In this document: one piece after another, positions 1-8,129 of the stretch | How the letters are laid out: every line of letters begins with the position of its first letter | How positions within the stretch are numbered: the stretch's first letter is position 1 | Origin: Adhaeribacter radiodurans | GTDB taxonomy: Bacteria; Bacteroidota; Bacteroidia; Cytophagales; Hymenobacteraceae | Length of the DNA stretch: 64,000 nucleotides | Reading direction: 5' to 3' | Assembly (NCBI RefSeq): GCF_014075995.1 | Contig: NZ_CP055153.1 | Span: 3,224,001-3,288,000 of the forward strand | The notes under the pieces: generated by a model | The model's input: only the letters and a program-made list of their open reading frames with translations | Told to the model about the DNA's origin: nothing | The model's database searches: none | Translations under genes and position numbers: made by a program

Positions 1-728
1 GCTGCAGCTAAACCGGCGGGGCCTGCCCCTATAATTACCACATCGTATAAATTAGCGGCAGCAGTAACGTTTAAGCCAATTTTGGTAGCCACACTTAACA
101 AATCCGGATTTGCTAAATAACTACCATCTTCAAAAAAGAGAGCCGGTAAATTTTTAGCATCCATTTTACTTAAATCCAGTAATTCCTGAGCTTTAGAATT
201 TGTCTGGATATCCAGCCATTGATACGGAATTAAGTTTCCGGCCAGAAAATCTTTAATAAGGTGCGATTGCGGCGACCACTGAAAACCTACCAGTTTAATA
301 CCCTGAAAATCTGGTTTAAAATTAATAAGCCAATCATCGAGCAAGTCGTCTAATATAGGATATAATTTTTCTTCGGGTGGGTCCCAAGGCTTCATTAAAT
401 AATAATCGAGTTGCACTTTGTTTATGGCCTGAATAGCGGCATTAGTATCAGAATAAGCCGTTAGAAGTACGCGTTTTGCATCGGGATAATTTTCTTTGGC
501 TTGTTCCAGAAAATCAACTCCTTGTAAGCCAGGCATTCGCTGATCCGACAGAAATAAAGCTACCACTTCGCTTTTCAGCTTTAATTCTTTTACTATTTCC
601 AGTGCTTCTTCACCCGACTCCGCGGTTAAAATGCGGTACTCTTTTCGGTATTTTTTACGCAAATCCCGCTCAATTGCCCGCAGTACCTGCGGATCATCGT
701 CGATAACGAATATAATAGGTTGCTTCAT
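1..728 (-). CDS. Response regulator fused to thioredoxin-reductase-like flavoprotein (partial, C-terminus outside window)
   Basis: The reading frame opens at an ATG at 728 and is still open at base 1, giving 242 visible residues. Residues 1-125 form a CheY-like receiver: acidic pocket DDD at 10-12, probable phosphoacceptor Asp62 in LSDQRMPG, Thr90 and Lys113. Residues about 145-220 look like a thioredoxin/glutaredoxin-fold linker. From 228 a FAD-binding Rossmann motif begins (VVIIGAGPAGLAA, GxGxxG). The family is known as fused response regulator/thioredoxin-disulfide reductase. The cognate kinase is very probably the next gene on the same strand, which has a cyclic-nucleotide-type sensor domain. 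Inference: phosphorylation gates a redox output. The catalytic CxxC of the reductase would lie outside the window, so activity cannot be judged. Confidence 0.9.
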   Translation of the reverse strand, partial: MKQPIIFVIDDDPQVLRAIERDLRKKYRKEYRILTAESGEEALEIVKELKLKSEVVALFLSDQRMPGLQGVDFLEQAKENYPDAKRVLLTAYSDTNAAIQAINKVQLDYYLMKPWDPPEEKLYPILDDLLDDWLINFKPDFQGIKLVGFQWSPQSHLIKDFLAGNLIPYQWLDIQTNSKAQELLDLSKMDAKNLPALFFEDGSYLANPDLLSVATKIGLNVTAAANLYDVVIIGAGPAGLAA

Positions 729-904
729 TTACCTTTACCCCTAATTAGTAGATGGATTATTATTTCTAGAAAAAATTACTTTGCTAATAAAGGCACAGTT
801 AAACTAATTCTTTCTATATAGTTAAGAATTATTTACAAAAAAAAGCGAACCAGTAAAACACAGCAGAAAAATTGGGAATTATATATTAGTTCTTAAAAGG
901 ATTA

Positions 905-2386
905 CTAAACAAACTTTTCTTGAGTGCAAAGTTCTAAATTTATGGGTAAGCAAACTTTAAACACGGTTTTGCCGGTTTCTGATTTTACTTTAATAGAACC
1001 CTTGTGCTGATTAACAATAATACGTTGCGAAATTTCCAGACCTATGCCGGTGCCCTTTCCTACACCTTTGGTAGTAAAAAACGGTTCAAAAATGCGTTCC
1101 TGAATATCCAGCGGAATACCTACTCCATTGTCCTGAAACTCAATTGAGACCATATTTTCGTCAATGGGATCGATATAGGTCCGAATTTTAATTATTCCTT
1201 TTGGCGGAACCGCATCAATGGCATTATCGAGTAAGTTGGTCCAGACTTGGTTGAGCTCGCTACCGAAGGCATGGATTTGCGGGATGTTCGTACCAAATTC
1301 TTTTACAACCTCAATTTCCTTTATTTTTAATTTATGATTTAAAATTATAAGCGTATTGGTAATGCCTTCGTGTAAATCAATGTTTTGGTACTGCGATTCC
1401 TGATCCATGTAAGTATACGCCTTTATGGCCTGAAGGAGAGTGCTGATCCGTTCGGTACTTTGCTTTAATTCCTGCGCTAAAAGGCGCATTTCAATATCTT
1501 TGGGCATCCAATGCAGGAAATTAATAATGTGCTCCGGTAACAACTGTTCCGCAAATTCGGCCAGCATGTCGCGGGTTATTCCTACTGATACAAAAACAGA
1601 GGCTACATCCCAGGCATCTTCTACCCCTTGCTCTTCGAGCCAATCCAGCAGTTCATCTTCGCGGTCGTTTTTTTCGAGGGTATTTAATTTTAAACCTTCG
1701 AGCTGCATTTTTTCATAGAGCGGCAAAAAAGGATCACCGGGTAAGTTTTTTTCTTTAAAAACAACGTCTTTCAACATCTGCGACGAGTGCGTATCAAAAG
1801 CTTCCAAAGTATTTAGTAAATTTTGAGATGCTCGTTTCGCCGCCGATGCCGGATTATTTAATTCGTGGGCCAGCCCCGCCGACATAGTGCCCAAGGAAAT
1901 TAATTTTTCGCGTTGGTTGGTAAGCGTATTTATTTCTTTTGTGCGTTCTGCCATGTTGGCTAAAATTCGTTTGCGCACAATAGAGCAACTGCCCATCATT
2001 TCCCAGAATTCATCTTCGTAAATAACAAACAGCTTTACATCTGTTAAAGCAACTGCATTACCGGGGTGCGGGGTTCCGGCCAATAAAGGAACTTCGCCTC
2101 CGGTCATGCCGGGTGTAAATTTATTAATGAGTAAGCGTTGCCCGCGTACAATCCGGTAAATTTGCAAAGTACCTTCTAATACTACCACAAACAAACGGGC
2201 AGGTTCTCCCTCCTGCCACATAATTTCGCCCCGGCGGTATTCTTTTATTTCACCTACAATATCGCAGCTTAATTGTTCATTGCTTAATCCTTCGAAAAGC
2301 GAAATATTACGAAGGGTTTCTAAGGGCAAAGAAATCCGGGGATCTTTCTTCCGGGCAGGCTGGGTTTGTACGGTTTGTTCTTCCAT
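905..2386 (-). CDS. Sensor histidine kinase with N-terminal cyclic-nucleotide-binding (CNMP-like) domain
   Basis: A 493-residue soluble kinase with no membrane segment. Residues about 25-145 form a cNMP/CRP-type beta-barrel domain (EGTLQIYRIVRGQRLL, GGEVPLLAGTPHP). The phosphoacceptor His174 lies in LGTMSAGLAHELNNPAS, a HisKA of the HELNNP type. The HATPase_c domain covers about 365-480, with N box NLLDNAIDA, G1 DNGVGIP, FEPFFTTK and G2 GTGIGLEIS. It lies upstream of the response-regulator/flavoprotein fusion on the same strand with a 176-bp gap, and 18 bp after the small gene that precedes it. CNMP-kinase plus regulator-TrxR pairs are a recurrent arrangement; the ligand is unknown, and many such domains do not bind cAMP. 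Confidence 0.92.
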   Translation of the reverse strand: MEEQTVQTQPARKKDPRISLPLETLRNISLFEGLSNEQLSCDIVGEIKEYRRGEIMWQEGEPARLFVVVLEGTLQIYRIVRGQRLLINKFTPGMTGGEVPLLAGTPHPGNAVALTDVKLFVIYEDEFWEMMGSCSIVRKRILANMAERTKEINTLTNQREKLISLGTMSAGLAHELNNPASAAKRASQNLLNTLEAFDTHSSQMLKDVVFKEKNLPGDPFLPLYEKMQLEGLKLNTLEKNDREDELLDWLEEQGVEDAWDVASVFVSVGITRDMLAEFAEQLLPEHIINFLHWMPKDIEMRLLAQELKQSTERISTLLQAIKAYTYMDQESQYQNIDLHEGITNTLIILNHKLKIKEIEVVKEFGTNIPQIHAFGSELNQVWTNLLDNAIDAVPPKGIIKIRTYIDPIDENMVSIEFQDNGVGIPLDIQERIFEPFFTTKGVGKGTGIGLEISQRIIVNQHKGSIKVKSETGKTVFKVCLPINLELCTQEKFV

Positions 2387-2404
2387 GATTGTTCGCGAAA
2401 TAGT

Positions 2405-2704
2405 TTAGGATAAATGAAGTTTAGCCATTAAAGCAGCTGAGCCTGGATCGGAATATACGCCATAAGCATTGACCAGTACGCCTTTGGTGCCATTCTTACC
2501 TTCAATGGCGTATAAGATGGTGCTATCTGCCGGATCGGTTGGCCCTTCGAAACGGTAAAATTCCGTGACATTAAAATCCTGCGGATATAACTTTAAATTG
2601 ATTTCGGCACATTCCAGGCATTCTTGCGCCACGTTAAAATTGTAGGTATAACCCCGTCTTTTTAAATCCTGTAGAGCCTCTACTAAGGTATCAAACTGTT
2701 TCAT
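2405..2704 (-). CDS. Small conserved protein, first gene of the CNMP-kinase operon
   Basis: 99 residues starting at ATG 2704, stopping 18 bp before the kinase start, so very probably cotranscribed. No signal peptide or membrane segment. Visible marks are a Cys pair (QECLECAEINL) and an acidic, aromatic core (FYRFEGPTDPADSTILYAIEG). From memory, close relatives in Bacteroidota are often labelled 'phosphoribosylpyrophosphate synthetase', but the protein is about one third of a PRPP synthetase and shows neither its PRPP loop nor its ATP flag, so that label looks unsupported. Function unknown; position suggests a role connected with the redox two-component module. Confidence 0.75.
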   Translation of the reverse strand: MKQFDTLVEALQDLKRRGYTYNFNVAQECLECAEINLKLYPQDFNVTEFYRFEGPTDPADSTILYAIEGKNGTKGVLVNAYGVYSDPGSAALMAKLHLS

Positions 2705-3088
2705 AACTAGTTATCTTATAGCTAAATCAAGTTAGGAAATATTTTTAAGAAACCAGTTGTTTCAAATATAACAAGCAAGTAACCAAGGTGTTTTAAATTT
2801 ACTAATTCTGAGTAGTGTATTTAATTCAAATAAAATCACCGCGGTTGAAAAGAATGCTACCTCATTCGGATTTATAATTTACTTCTTACAAATTCTTCGC
2901 TACTCTGGTTTTATGGTAAATCGCTTAACGCTAACTCTCCGGCAGTAAGCATACGCCGGTATAGATAATAAAGCATTCTGTAATAACTGCTTCAACCAAA
3001 GGCACGATTGTAGCAAAAATATTAAGCTGGCTAGAGCCACTATTTTCTGTAAATTGCTGGTACTTTTTGATCACCTAAATTCTACTTT
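2705..3088. other. Intergenic divergent promoter region, no gene seen
   Basis: 384 bp between divergent genes (kinase operon on minus, lactonase-like gene on plus). AT-rich with no open frame of note and no clear hairpin. It must carry both promoters, but I could not assign convincing -33/-7 boxes. Confidence 0.5.
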
Positions 3089-4873
3089 ATGATTGTAAAA
3101 GCCGGGCCGGTGCAGGCATTTTATGAAAAAGGTTTTCTGCGGTATATACAAACAGCAGGGCACGAAACAGTACGGATGATTTATTTTGCGATACGTGATC
3201 AGGATTGGCAAACCATACCGGGCACCCTTTCCGATGAACATATCCAAACTACAGAAGATACTTTTACCATTAGTTATACCTACCACCTGAACCACGAAGA
3301 TATTCAAATGGAGTGGCGGGCTAAAATTAATGGTCAACCAGACGGCACTATAACCTTCGATCTTTATGGCTTGGCTAAGAGCAACTTTTTAAGGAATCGG
3401 GCGGGTTTTTGCGTGTTGCATCCCATTACCGGAGTAAGCGGGCAAGCTTGCCGGTTAGAACATCCGGATAACAGTTTTACGTACAGCACCTTTCCTAATT
3501 TTATTAGTCCGAACCAGCCCTTTCTTGATTTAACGGCTATGGAGTGGCCGGTTGGTGAACAAGGATTAGCCCGCCTGGAATTTAGCGGAGATATTTTTGA
3601 AACCGAAGACCAACGTAACTGGTCCGATGCTTCTTTTAAGACGTATTGCACGCCTTTAAGTAAGCCCATTCCGGCGCAGGTAAATTCCGGCGACGAAATA
3701 AAACAACAAGTTATTTTCCGGTTGGTCAAGCCCGTACCAGCGGCGGAGGCGCGCACCAAACCCGTTTCGCAGATTTACCTTCAATCGCAGCCCGTATCTT
3801 TTCCTGAAATAGGTTTAGGTTTAAATGCAACTAATTCAGATCTTACTTCAAATGAATCAGATTTTTTGCAACGATTAGGGTTAAAGCACCTTCGGACCGA
3901 TATTTTCCTAAATCAGGCTAGTTGGTTAGATCAACTTAAAAGAGCCATTCGCCAGAGCAGCGCCTTGAATATTCCTTTAGAACTGGCTTTATTTTTCGGG
4001 GAAGATGCAGCCCAGGAGGTTAACCAGTTTTTAAATTTTATTCAATTACAGGAAGTACAATTGAAAAGCATTTTACTTTTTGAAGCTGCTAGTCGTTATA
4101 CCACGGATAATTTATTGCAAAAAGTAGCTTTGGCTATTCGTACTGTTTATCCAGGAGTGCTGCTGGGTGGTGGTAGCGATGCGAACTTTACTGAATTTAA
4201 CCGGCATCCTTTTACGTTTACCTCCACTAATTTTATAACATACGCCATTAACCCGCAGGTACATGCCTTTGATGATTTAACCTTAATTGAAAATACCGCA
4301 GCACAGGCCGATACCGTTAAAACCGCTCAGCACATTGCCGGTAAGCGCCCAATTTATATTACGCCGGTTACATTACAACCTCGTTTAAACGAAGAAACGG
4401 CATCAGACCAAACAAAATTTACTAATTCCTTTGATCCGCGGCAGCCAACTGATTTTATTGCCGGCTGGACTTTAGCAAGTCTCAAATATTTAACTGAAGC
4501 AGGAGCTGCCTCCATTACCTATTTCGAAACTACTGGCCCTCGCGGCATTTACCAGGAAGATCATCCTTTTGCCGTAGGACATTTATTATACTATATACTT
4601 TCTTTTAAACCAACGCAGGTTTTACCCACTACTTATCCGGAGCCTTTAAAAGTAACCCCTCTCCTATTAACCAAAGAAGCGGCCGCCTGCCTGATTGTAA
4701 CTAATCATACTGCCGAACCACAGTCGGTAATACTACCAGAAAATTTTACGGTGCATACGCATACAATCATTGGCAATAATACCGGTAAAACTTCTTACCC
4801 TAATTATATACCAGGCGCTCCATTAACTCTTTCGGCTTTTCAAACAATTGCTTTAGATGGTGTATTACTCTAA
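3089..4873 (+). CDS. Probable D-apionate lactonase-like protein
   Basis: 594 residues, no signal peptide, so probably cytoplasmic. The N-terminal half is beta-rich and carries blocks I associate with the D-apionate lactonase (ApnL) family: NRAGFCVLHP about residue 102, then FISPNQPF, FETEDQRNWSDASFKTYCTPL about 170-192. The middle (about 240-480) looks like a TIM barrel (LGLKHLRTDIFL, VLLGGGSDANFTEFNR), and the C-terminal 100 residues look like a small beta-domain. ApnL enzymes open D-apionolactone to apionate in breakdown of apiose, a sugar of plant RG-II pectin. No other apiose gene is adjacent, although uronate genes lie 37 kb away. The assignment is from remembered family motifs. Confidence 0.6.
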   Translation: MIVKAGPVQAFYEKGFLRYIQTAGHETVRMIYFAIRDQDWQTIPGTLSDEHIQTTEDTFTISYTYHLNHEDIQMEWRAKINGQPDGTITFDLYGLAKSNFLRNRAGFCVLHPITGVSGQACRLEHPDNSFTYSTFPNFISPNQPFLDLTAMEWPVGEQGLARLEFSGDIFETEDQRNWSDASFKTYCTPLSKPIPAQVNSGDEIKQQVIFRLVKPVPAAEARTKPVSQIYLQSQPVSFPEIGLGLNATNSDLTSNESDFLQRLGLKHLRTDIFLNQASWLDQLKRAIRQSSALNIPLELALFFGEDAAQEVNQFLNFIQLQEVQLKSILLFEAASRYTTDNLLQKVALAIRTVYPGVLLGGGSDANFTEFNRHPFTFTSTNFITYAINPQVHAFDDLTLIENTAAQADTVKTAQHIAGKRPIYITPVTLQPRLNEETASDQTKFTNSFDPRQPTDFIAGWTLASLKYLTEAGAASITYFETTGPRGIYQEDHPFAVGHLLYYILSFKPTQVLPTTYPEPLKVTPLLLTKEAAACLIVTNHTAEPQSVILPENFTVHTHTIIGNNTGKTSYPNYIPGAPLTLSAFQTIALDGVLL

Positions 4874-5010
4874 TTTTGATTTTCTCTGTTGCTTTTTATT
4901 ATGAAATGAAATTAAATTATCAAATCGACTGGAAAAGGAGAGTCAATAATTTTTTTAGTAATAAGTAAGCAGAACAGCAAACTGCCGGACAGATAATCTT
5001 TAGAATTAAC

Positions 5011-5646
5011 ATGACAATTCATAACTTAAAACCAAACGAACGCGAAGTAGTAAAACTGACCAACTACTTTAGTAAACGGGCGGAGAAACTTGTTAAACTA
5101 GGTAAACTTAGTCCGGAGCACCAGCAGGTTTCCGAATCGTGTACCAAACTGGCTGACCAAATTTTTGCGAATGCGGCTGCTCGCGAAGCTATTTTAGAGA
5201 AGCGCGCCAAGCTGCGTAAAATTGTACAAGACCATGCTACTTGTCCGCAATGCCACAAAAATACTTATTTAAAATTAACGGGTACTGTCCGGAACGAAAA
5301 AGGTTGGCAATCGAATAAATATAAGTGTCGGCGCTGCAACGTGCAGTTCGTCTGGAACCGTCCGAATAATCCCTGGGATATGGTGCTTTTTATGGAAGAT
5401 TACGTAGCGGAGTTAAACGCCAATATTTTAAATGAAGAATTGCCCGAAGAAGTCCGGCAACATTCGCAGGTGGTAGTAGAACAATTAAAACAAAACATTT
5501 TCCAATTACAGCCGGTTTTAACGCAGTCTGACGAAGAATTTACGCAAATGAACCAGCGCGACGAAGAAATGACGCAATTATTGCAAAATTTTAAAAGCTA
5601 TTTACAGATTGAAAAAATAAAAATGGAATCGTGGCAAATAGATTAA
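5011..5646 (+). CDS. Zinc-ribbon protein of unknown function
   Basis: 211 residues. A central zinc ribbon is visible: CPQC at 76-79 and CRRC at about 107-110, separated by about 28 residues and followed by NVQFVWNRPNNPWD. The flanks are helical and charged (N-terminal RAEKLVKLGKLSPEH, C-terminal Gln/Glu-rich helix after residue 150), suggesting coiled-coil or nucleic-acid association. Not recognised as a named family. It stands between the lactonase-like gene and a strong terminator, so is probably a separate unit or the last gene of a short operon. Confidence 0.8.
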   Translation: MTIHNLKPNEREVVKLTNYFSKRAEKLVKLGKLSPEHQQVSESCTKLADQIFANAAAREAILEKRAKLRKIVQDHATCPQCHKNTYLKLTGTVRNEKGWQSNKYKCRRCNVQFVWNRPNNPWDMVLFMEDYVAELNANILNEELPEEVRQHSQVVVEQLKQNIFQLQPVLTQSDEEFTQMNQRDEEMTQLLQNFKSYLQIEKIKMESWQID

Positions 5647-5671
5647 TTACATTTACGTATTAATATTAACC

Positions 5672-5706
5672 AAGCCTTCGGTTATGAACGAAGGCTTTTT
5701 ATTTTT
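5672..5706 (+). terminator. Rho-independent terminator after the zinc-ribbon gene
   Basis: Nine-bp perfect stem AAGCCTTCG / CGAAGGCTT (5672-5680 and 5689-5697) with an 8-nt loop, followed by a T-rich tail. It ends where an alternative TTG start for the next gene would lie, which favours the later ATG start of heme oxygenase. Confidence 0.9.
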
Positions 5707-5729
5707 TGATAATAGAGTCTGGATTTTTT

Positions 5730-6308
5730 ATGATTTTAGAAGCTTTAAAAGCTAGAACTGCCACCAGCCACCGTAATGTAGAAGCTAGTCCTTTAATGCA
5801 ACCCATTGCTAACCGTACGTTAACTCCGGAAAATTACACGCAGATTTTGCGTAAGTTTTACGGTTTTTTTCAGCCTTTAGAAAACGCCATTCACCATGTA
5901 GCTGGTTTAGAATATTACCTTCCCGACTTAGCTACCCGAAGAAAAGCTGCCAGTATTTTGCAGGATTTGCGGGCTATTCACCAGGAAAATATTGTGCTTG
6001 CTACCTTACCCCTTTGCCCCGATGTACCCATTATTTCTGATTTTAATGGTGCTTTAGGTGCTTTGTACGTAATGGAGGGCTCAACATTAGGAGGAAAGTT
6101 TATTTCCAAAATTGTGTATGAAACTTTAGGTTTTACTCCCGAAAACGGAATCGCTTTTTTTAACGGCTACGGTACGCAAACCGGTCCTAAGTGGAAGGCC
6201 TTCCAGGAAGCTTTAAGGCGTTATACTTCCACTTCTACCCAGGAAGAAGCAATTGTAAATTCTGCCACCTGTACTTTTCAAAAATTAGAAGTTTGGTTTA
6301 ATAATTAA
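5730..6308 (+). CDS. Biliverdin-producing heme oxygenase
   Basis: 192 residues from the ATG at 5730; an upstream in-frame TTG at 5706 lies in the terminator tail and is unlikely. Bacterial heme oxygenase features: proximal His14 in LKARTATSHRNVEAS, and the distal-helix motif YVMEGSTLGGKFIS, where the flexible Gly segment lies over heme. The reaction is O2-dependent opening of heme to biliverdin, CO and iron, needing an external electron donor. It lies 13 bp before a bacteriophytochrome core, the classic bphO-bphP arrangement in which the enzyme supplies the chromophore. Confidence 0.92.
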   Translation: MILEALKARTATSHRNVEASPLMQPIANRTLTPENYTQILRKFYGFFQPLENAIHHVAGLEYYLPDLATRRKAASILQDLRAIHQENIVLATLPLCPDVPIISDFNGALGALYVMEGSTLGGKFISKIVYETLGFTPENGIAFFNGYGTQTGPKWKAFQEALRRYTSTSTQEEAIVNSATCTFQKLEVWFNN

Positions 6309-6321
6309 TTATAAATTTTAA

Positions 6322-7863
6322 ATGGATATACCCACCAGTAAAAATTACGATTCGGAGTTTTGCGGCAGTTTACCCCTGCATTTTATAAACCTGGTGCAAC
6401 CACACGGTTTTATTATGGTGGTGCAAAAAGAAACCTTTTTAATCCGGCAAATCAGCGAGAATGTAATTGATTTACTAGGAACAACGCCTACCGAATTACT
6501 TAACCGAAATTTGGCCGATATTATTTTGCCGGAACAAATGGAGGTTATTCGTCGCAAAACACAGCAATGGAATATTGAAGACCGGATACCGGAAAATGTT
6601 TCTTTTACTATCAATAACGCGGAGCAAAAGTTTAGTGCCGTTATTCATACCAAAGAGAACTATATTTTATTGGAACTTGAGCCCAACGTTTCGCCGGTGA
6701 CTAGCAGCGAGCTGGATTTTGTGCACATTTACCAGGAAATCATGTTTATTTTAGCGGCCTTCAAAAAAGCCGACTCTATTCAGAAGTTGAGCCAGATTGC
6801 CGTATCGGAAATTAAGAAATTATCTGGCTTTGACCGGGTAATGATTTACCAGTTCGATAAAAACTGGAACGGCAGCGTTTTGGCCGAAGCCTTGGAGCCC
6901 GACATGCAGCCTTATTTAAATTTATGCTTTCCAGCCTCGGATGTTCCTCGCAACGCACGTGATTTATATTTAAAGAATTCGTTCCGCCTGATACCTAACC
7001 GGGAATACACGCCAGCCCGGTTGGTACCGGTTTTAAATCCCATATCTTCTAATTTCACCGATTTGTCGGATTGTAATTTGCGCAGCGTGGCTAATGTGCA
7101 CTTGCAATATCTAAAAAATATGGGAGTACAAGCTTCTATGTCCACTCCTATTGTTAAAGATAATGTGCTTTGGGGTTTAATTTCCTGCCATCATAAAACG
7201 CCTAAAAACCTCTCGTTCGAGATGCGCTCGGCTTTTGTTTTATTATCATCTATTATTTCGGCGCAGGTTGTAGCCAAAGAAAACGAATACAGCTTAGGGC
7301 AGATAAATAGTTTAAACGATATTTTTACAAGGCTATTAGCCCAGATGTACAACGAGCAAGATTTCAGGCAGGGCTTAGTTCGGGGAGCTTATACCTTAAA
7401 TCAGTTATTTACAAGTTCGGGAGCAGCTGTAGTGTTAGATGGCGAAATTAAGAAAGTAGGTAAAACACCCACCAACGAAGAAATTAAAAGTATTGTGCAT
7501 TGGCTGCAACGGTCCCGGGTTAATAAAATACATACTACCGAAAACTTAGCCCAAGCTTTAGAACCTGCCGTTAACTATAAAGAGGTAGCGAGTGGCTTAA
7601 TTGCGCTTCCTATTGCGCTGGAAAGAGGCGATTATATTTTAGGTTTCCGGGAAGAAATGGTTCAGACGATAAGCTGGGGCGGCAATCCTAACCAGGCCAT
7701 TACCATGGAACCGGATGGAAAAACTTACCACCCGCGTAATTCATTTGCCGTTTGGCAGGAACAGGTAAAACATACTTCCTTACCCTGGTCGGAGCAAGAC
7801 GTACACGTGGCCGAGCAATTGCGCATTGCCGTTTTAGAACGCATTGTGAGGGATACTCACTAA
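6322..7863 (+). CDS. Bacteriophytochrome photosensory core (PAS-GAF-PHY) without kinase domain
   Basis: 513 residues. The N-terminal PAS segment carries Cys14 (EFCGSLPLHFINLVQPHG), in the position of the biliverdin-attaching Cys of bacteriophytochromes. The GAF domain (about 135-310) has the PASDVP motif at about 204-209 and His260 in VHLQYLKNMG. The PHY domain (about 320-510) has the tongue WGG and PRNSF motif (471-475). All chromophore-contact signatures are present, so photochemistry is expected. The protein ends right after PHY: no HisKA, GGDEF or other output. Output is probably delivered by protein contact with the hybrid kinase encoded 266 bp downstream. Confidence 0.93.
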   Translation: MDIPTSKNYDSEFCGSLPLHFINLVQPHGFIMVVQKETFLIRQISENVIDLLGTTPTELLNRNLADIILPEQMEVIRRKTQQWNIEDRIPENVSFTINNAEQKFSAVIHTKENYILLELEPNVSPVTSSELDFVHIYQEIMFILAAFKKADSIQKLSQIAVSEIKKLSGFDRVMIYQFDKNWNGSVLAEALEPDMQPYLNLCFPASDVPRNARDLYLKNSFRLIPNREYTPARLVPVLNPISSNFTDLSDCNLRSVANVHLQYLKNMGVQASMSTPIVKDNVLWGLISCHHKTPKNLSFEMRSAFVLLSSIISAQVVAKENEYSLGQINSLNDIFTRLLAQMYNEQDFRQGLVRGAYTLNQLFTSSGAAVVLDGEIKKVGKTPTNEEIKSIVHWLQRSRVNKIHTTENLAQALEPAVNYKEVASGLIALPIALERGDYILGFREEMVQTISWGGNPNQAITMEPDGKTYHPRNSFAVWQEQVKHTSLPWSEQDVHVAEQLRIAVLERIVRDTH

Positions 7864-8129
7864 AAAATTTTGCTATTAGATTATATGTTCTAACTAAGAG
7901 TATTTTATTAGAACTTGTTATTTTAAGGTAATTATAATAAATTAAATATAGATTTTTACGCAACTATAAATTTCAGATAATCAAATTTTCAGCGTCAAAA
8001 TCTTAATTTTAGGCCAACTTAAATCTTTAGTAGAGTGGTAATCAGCTGCAAATTGCAAAATAGGATCATGGCAAAGCTGCTTATCTTGGCTACTATTTGA
8101 TTTATAGTTAATGGCTTCGGCAGAACAGA

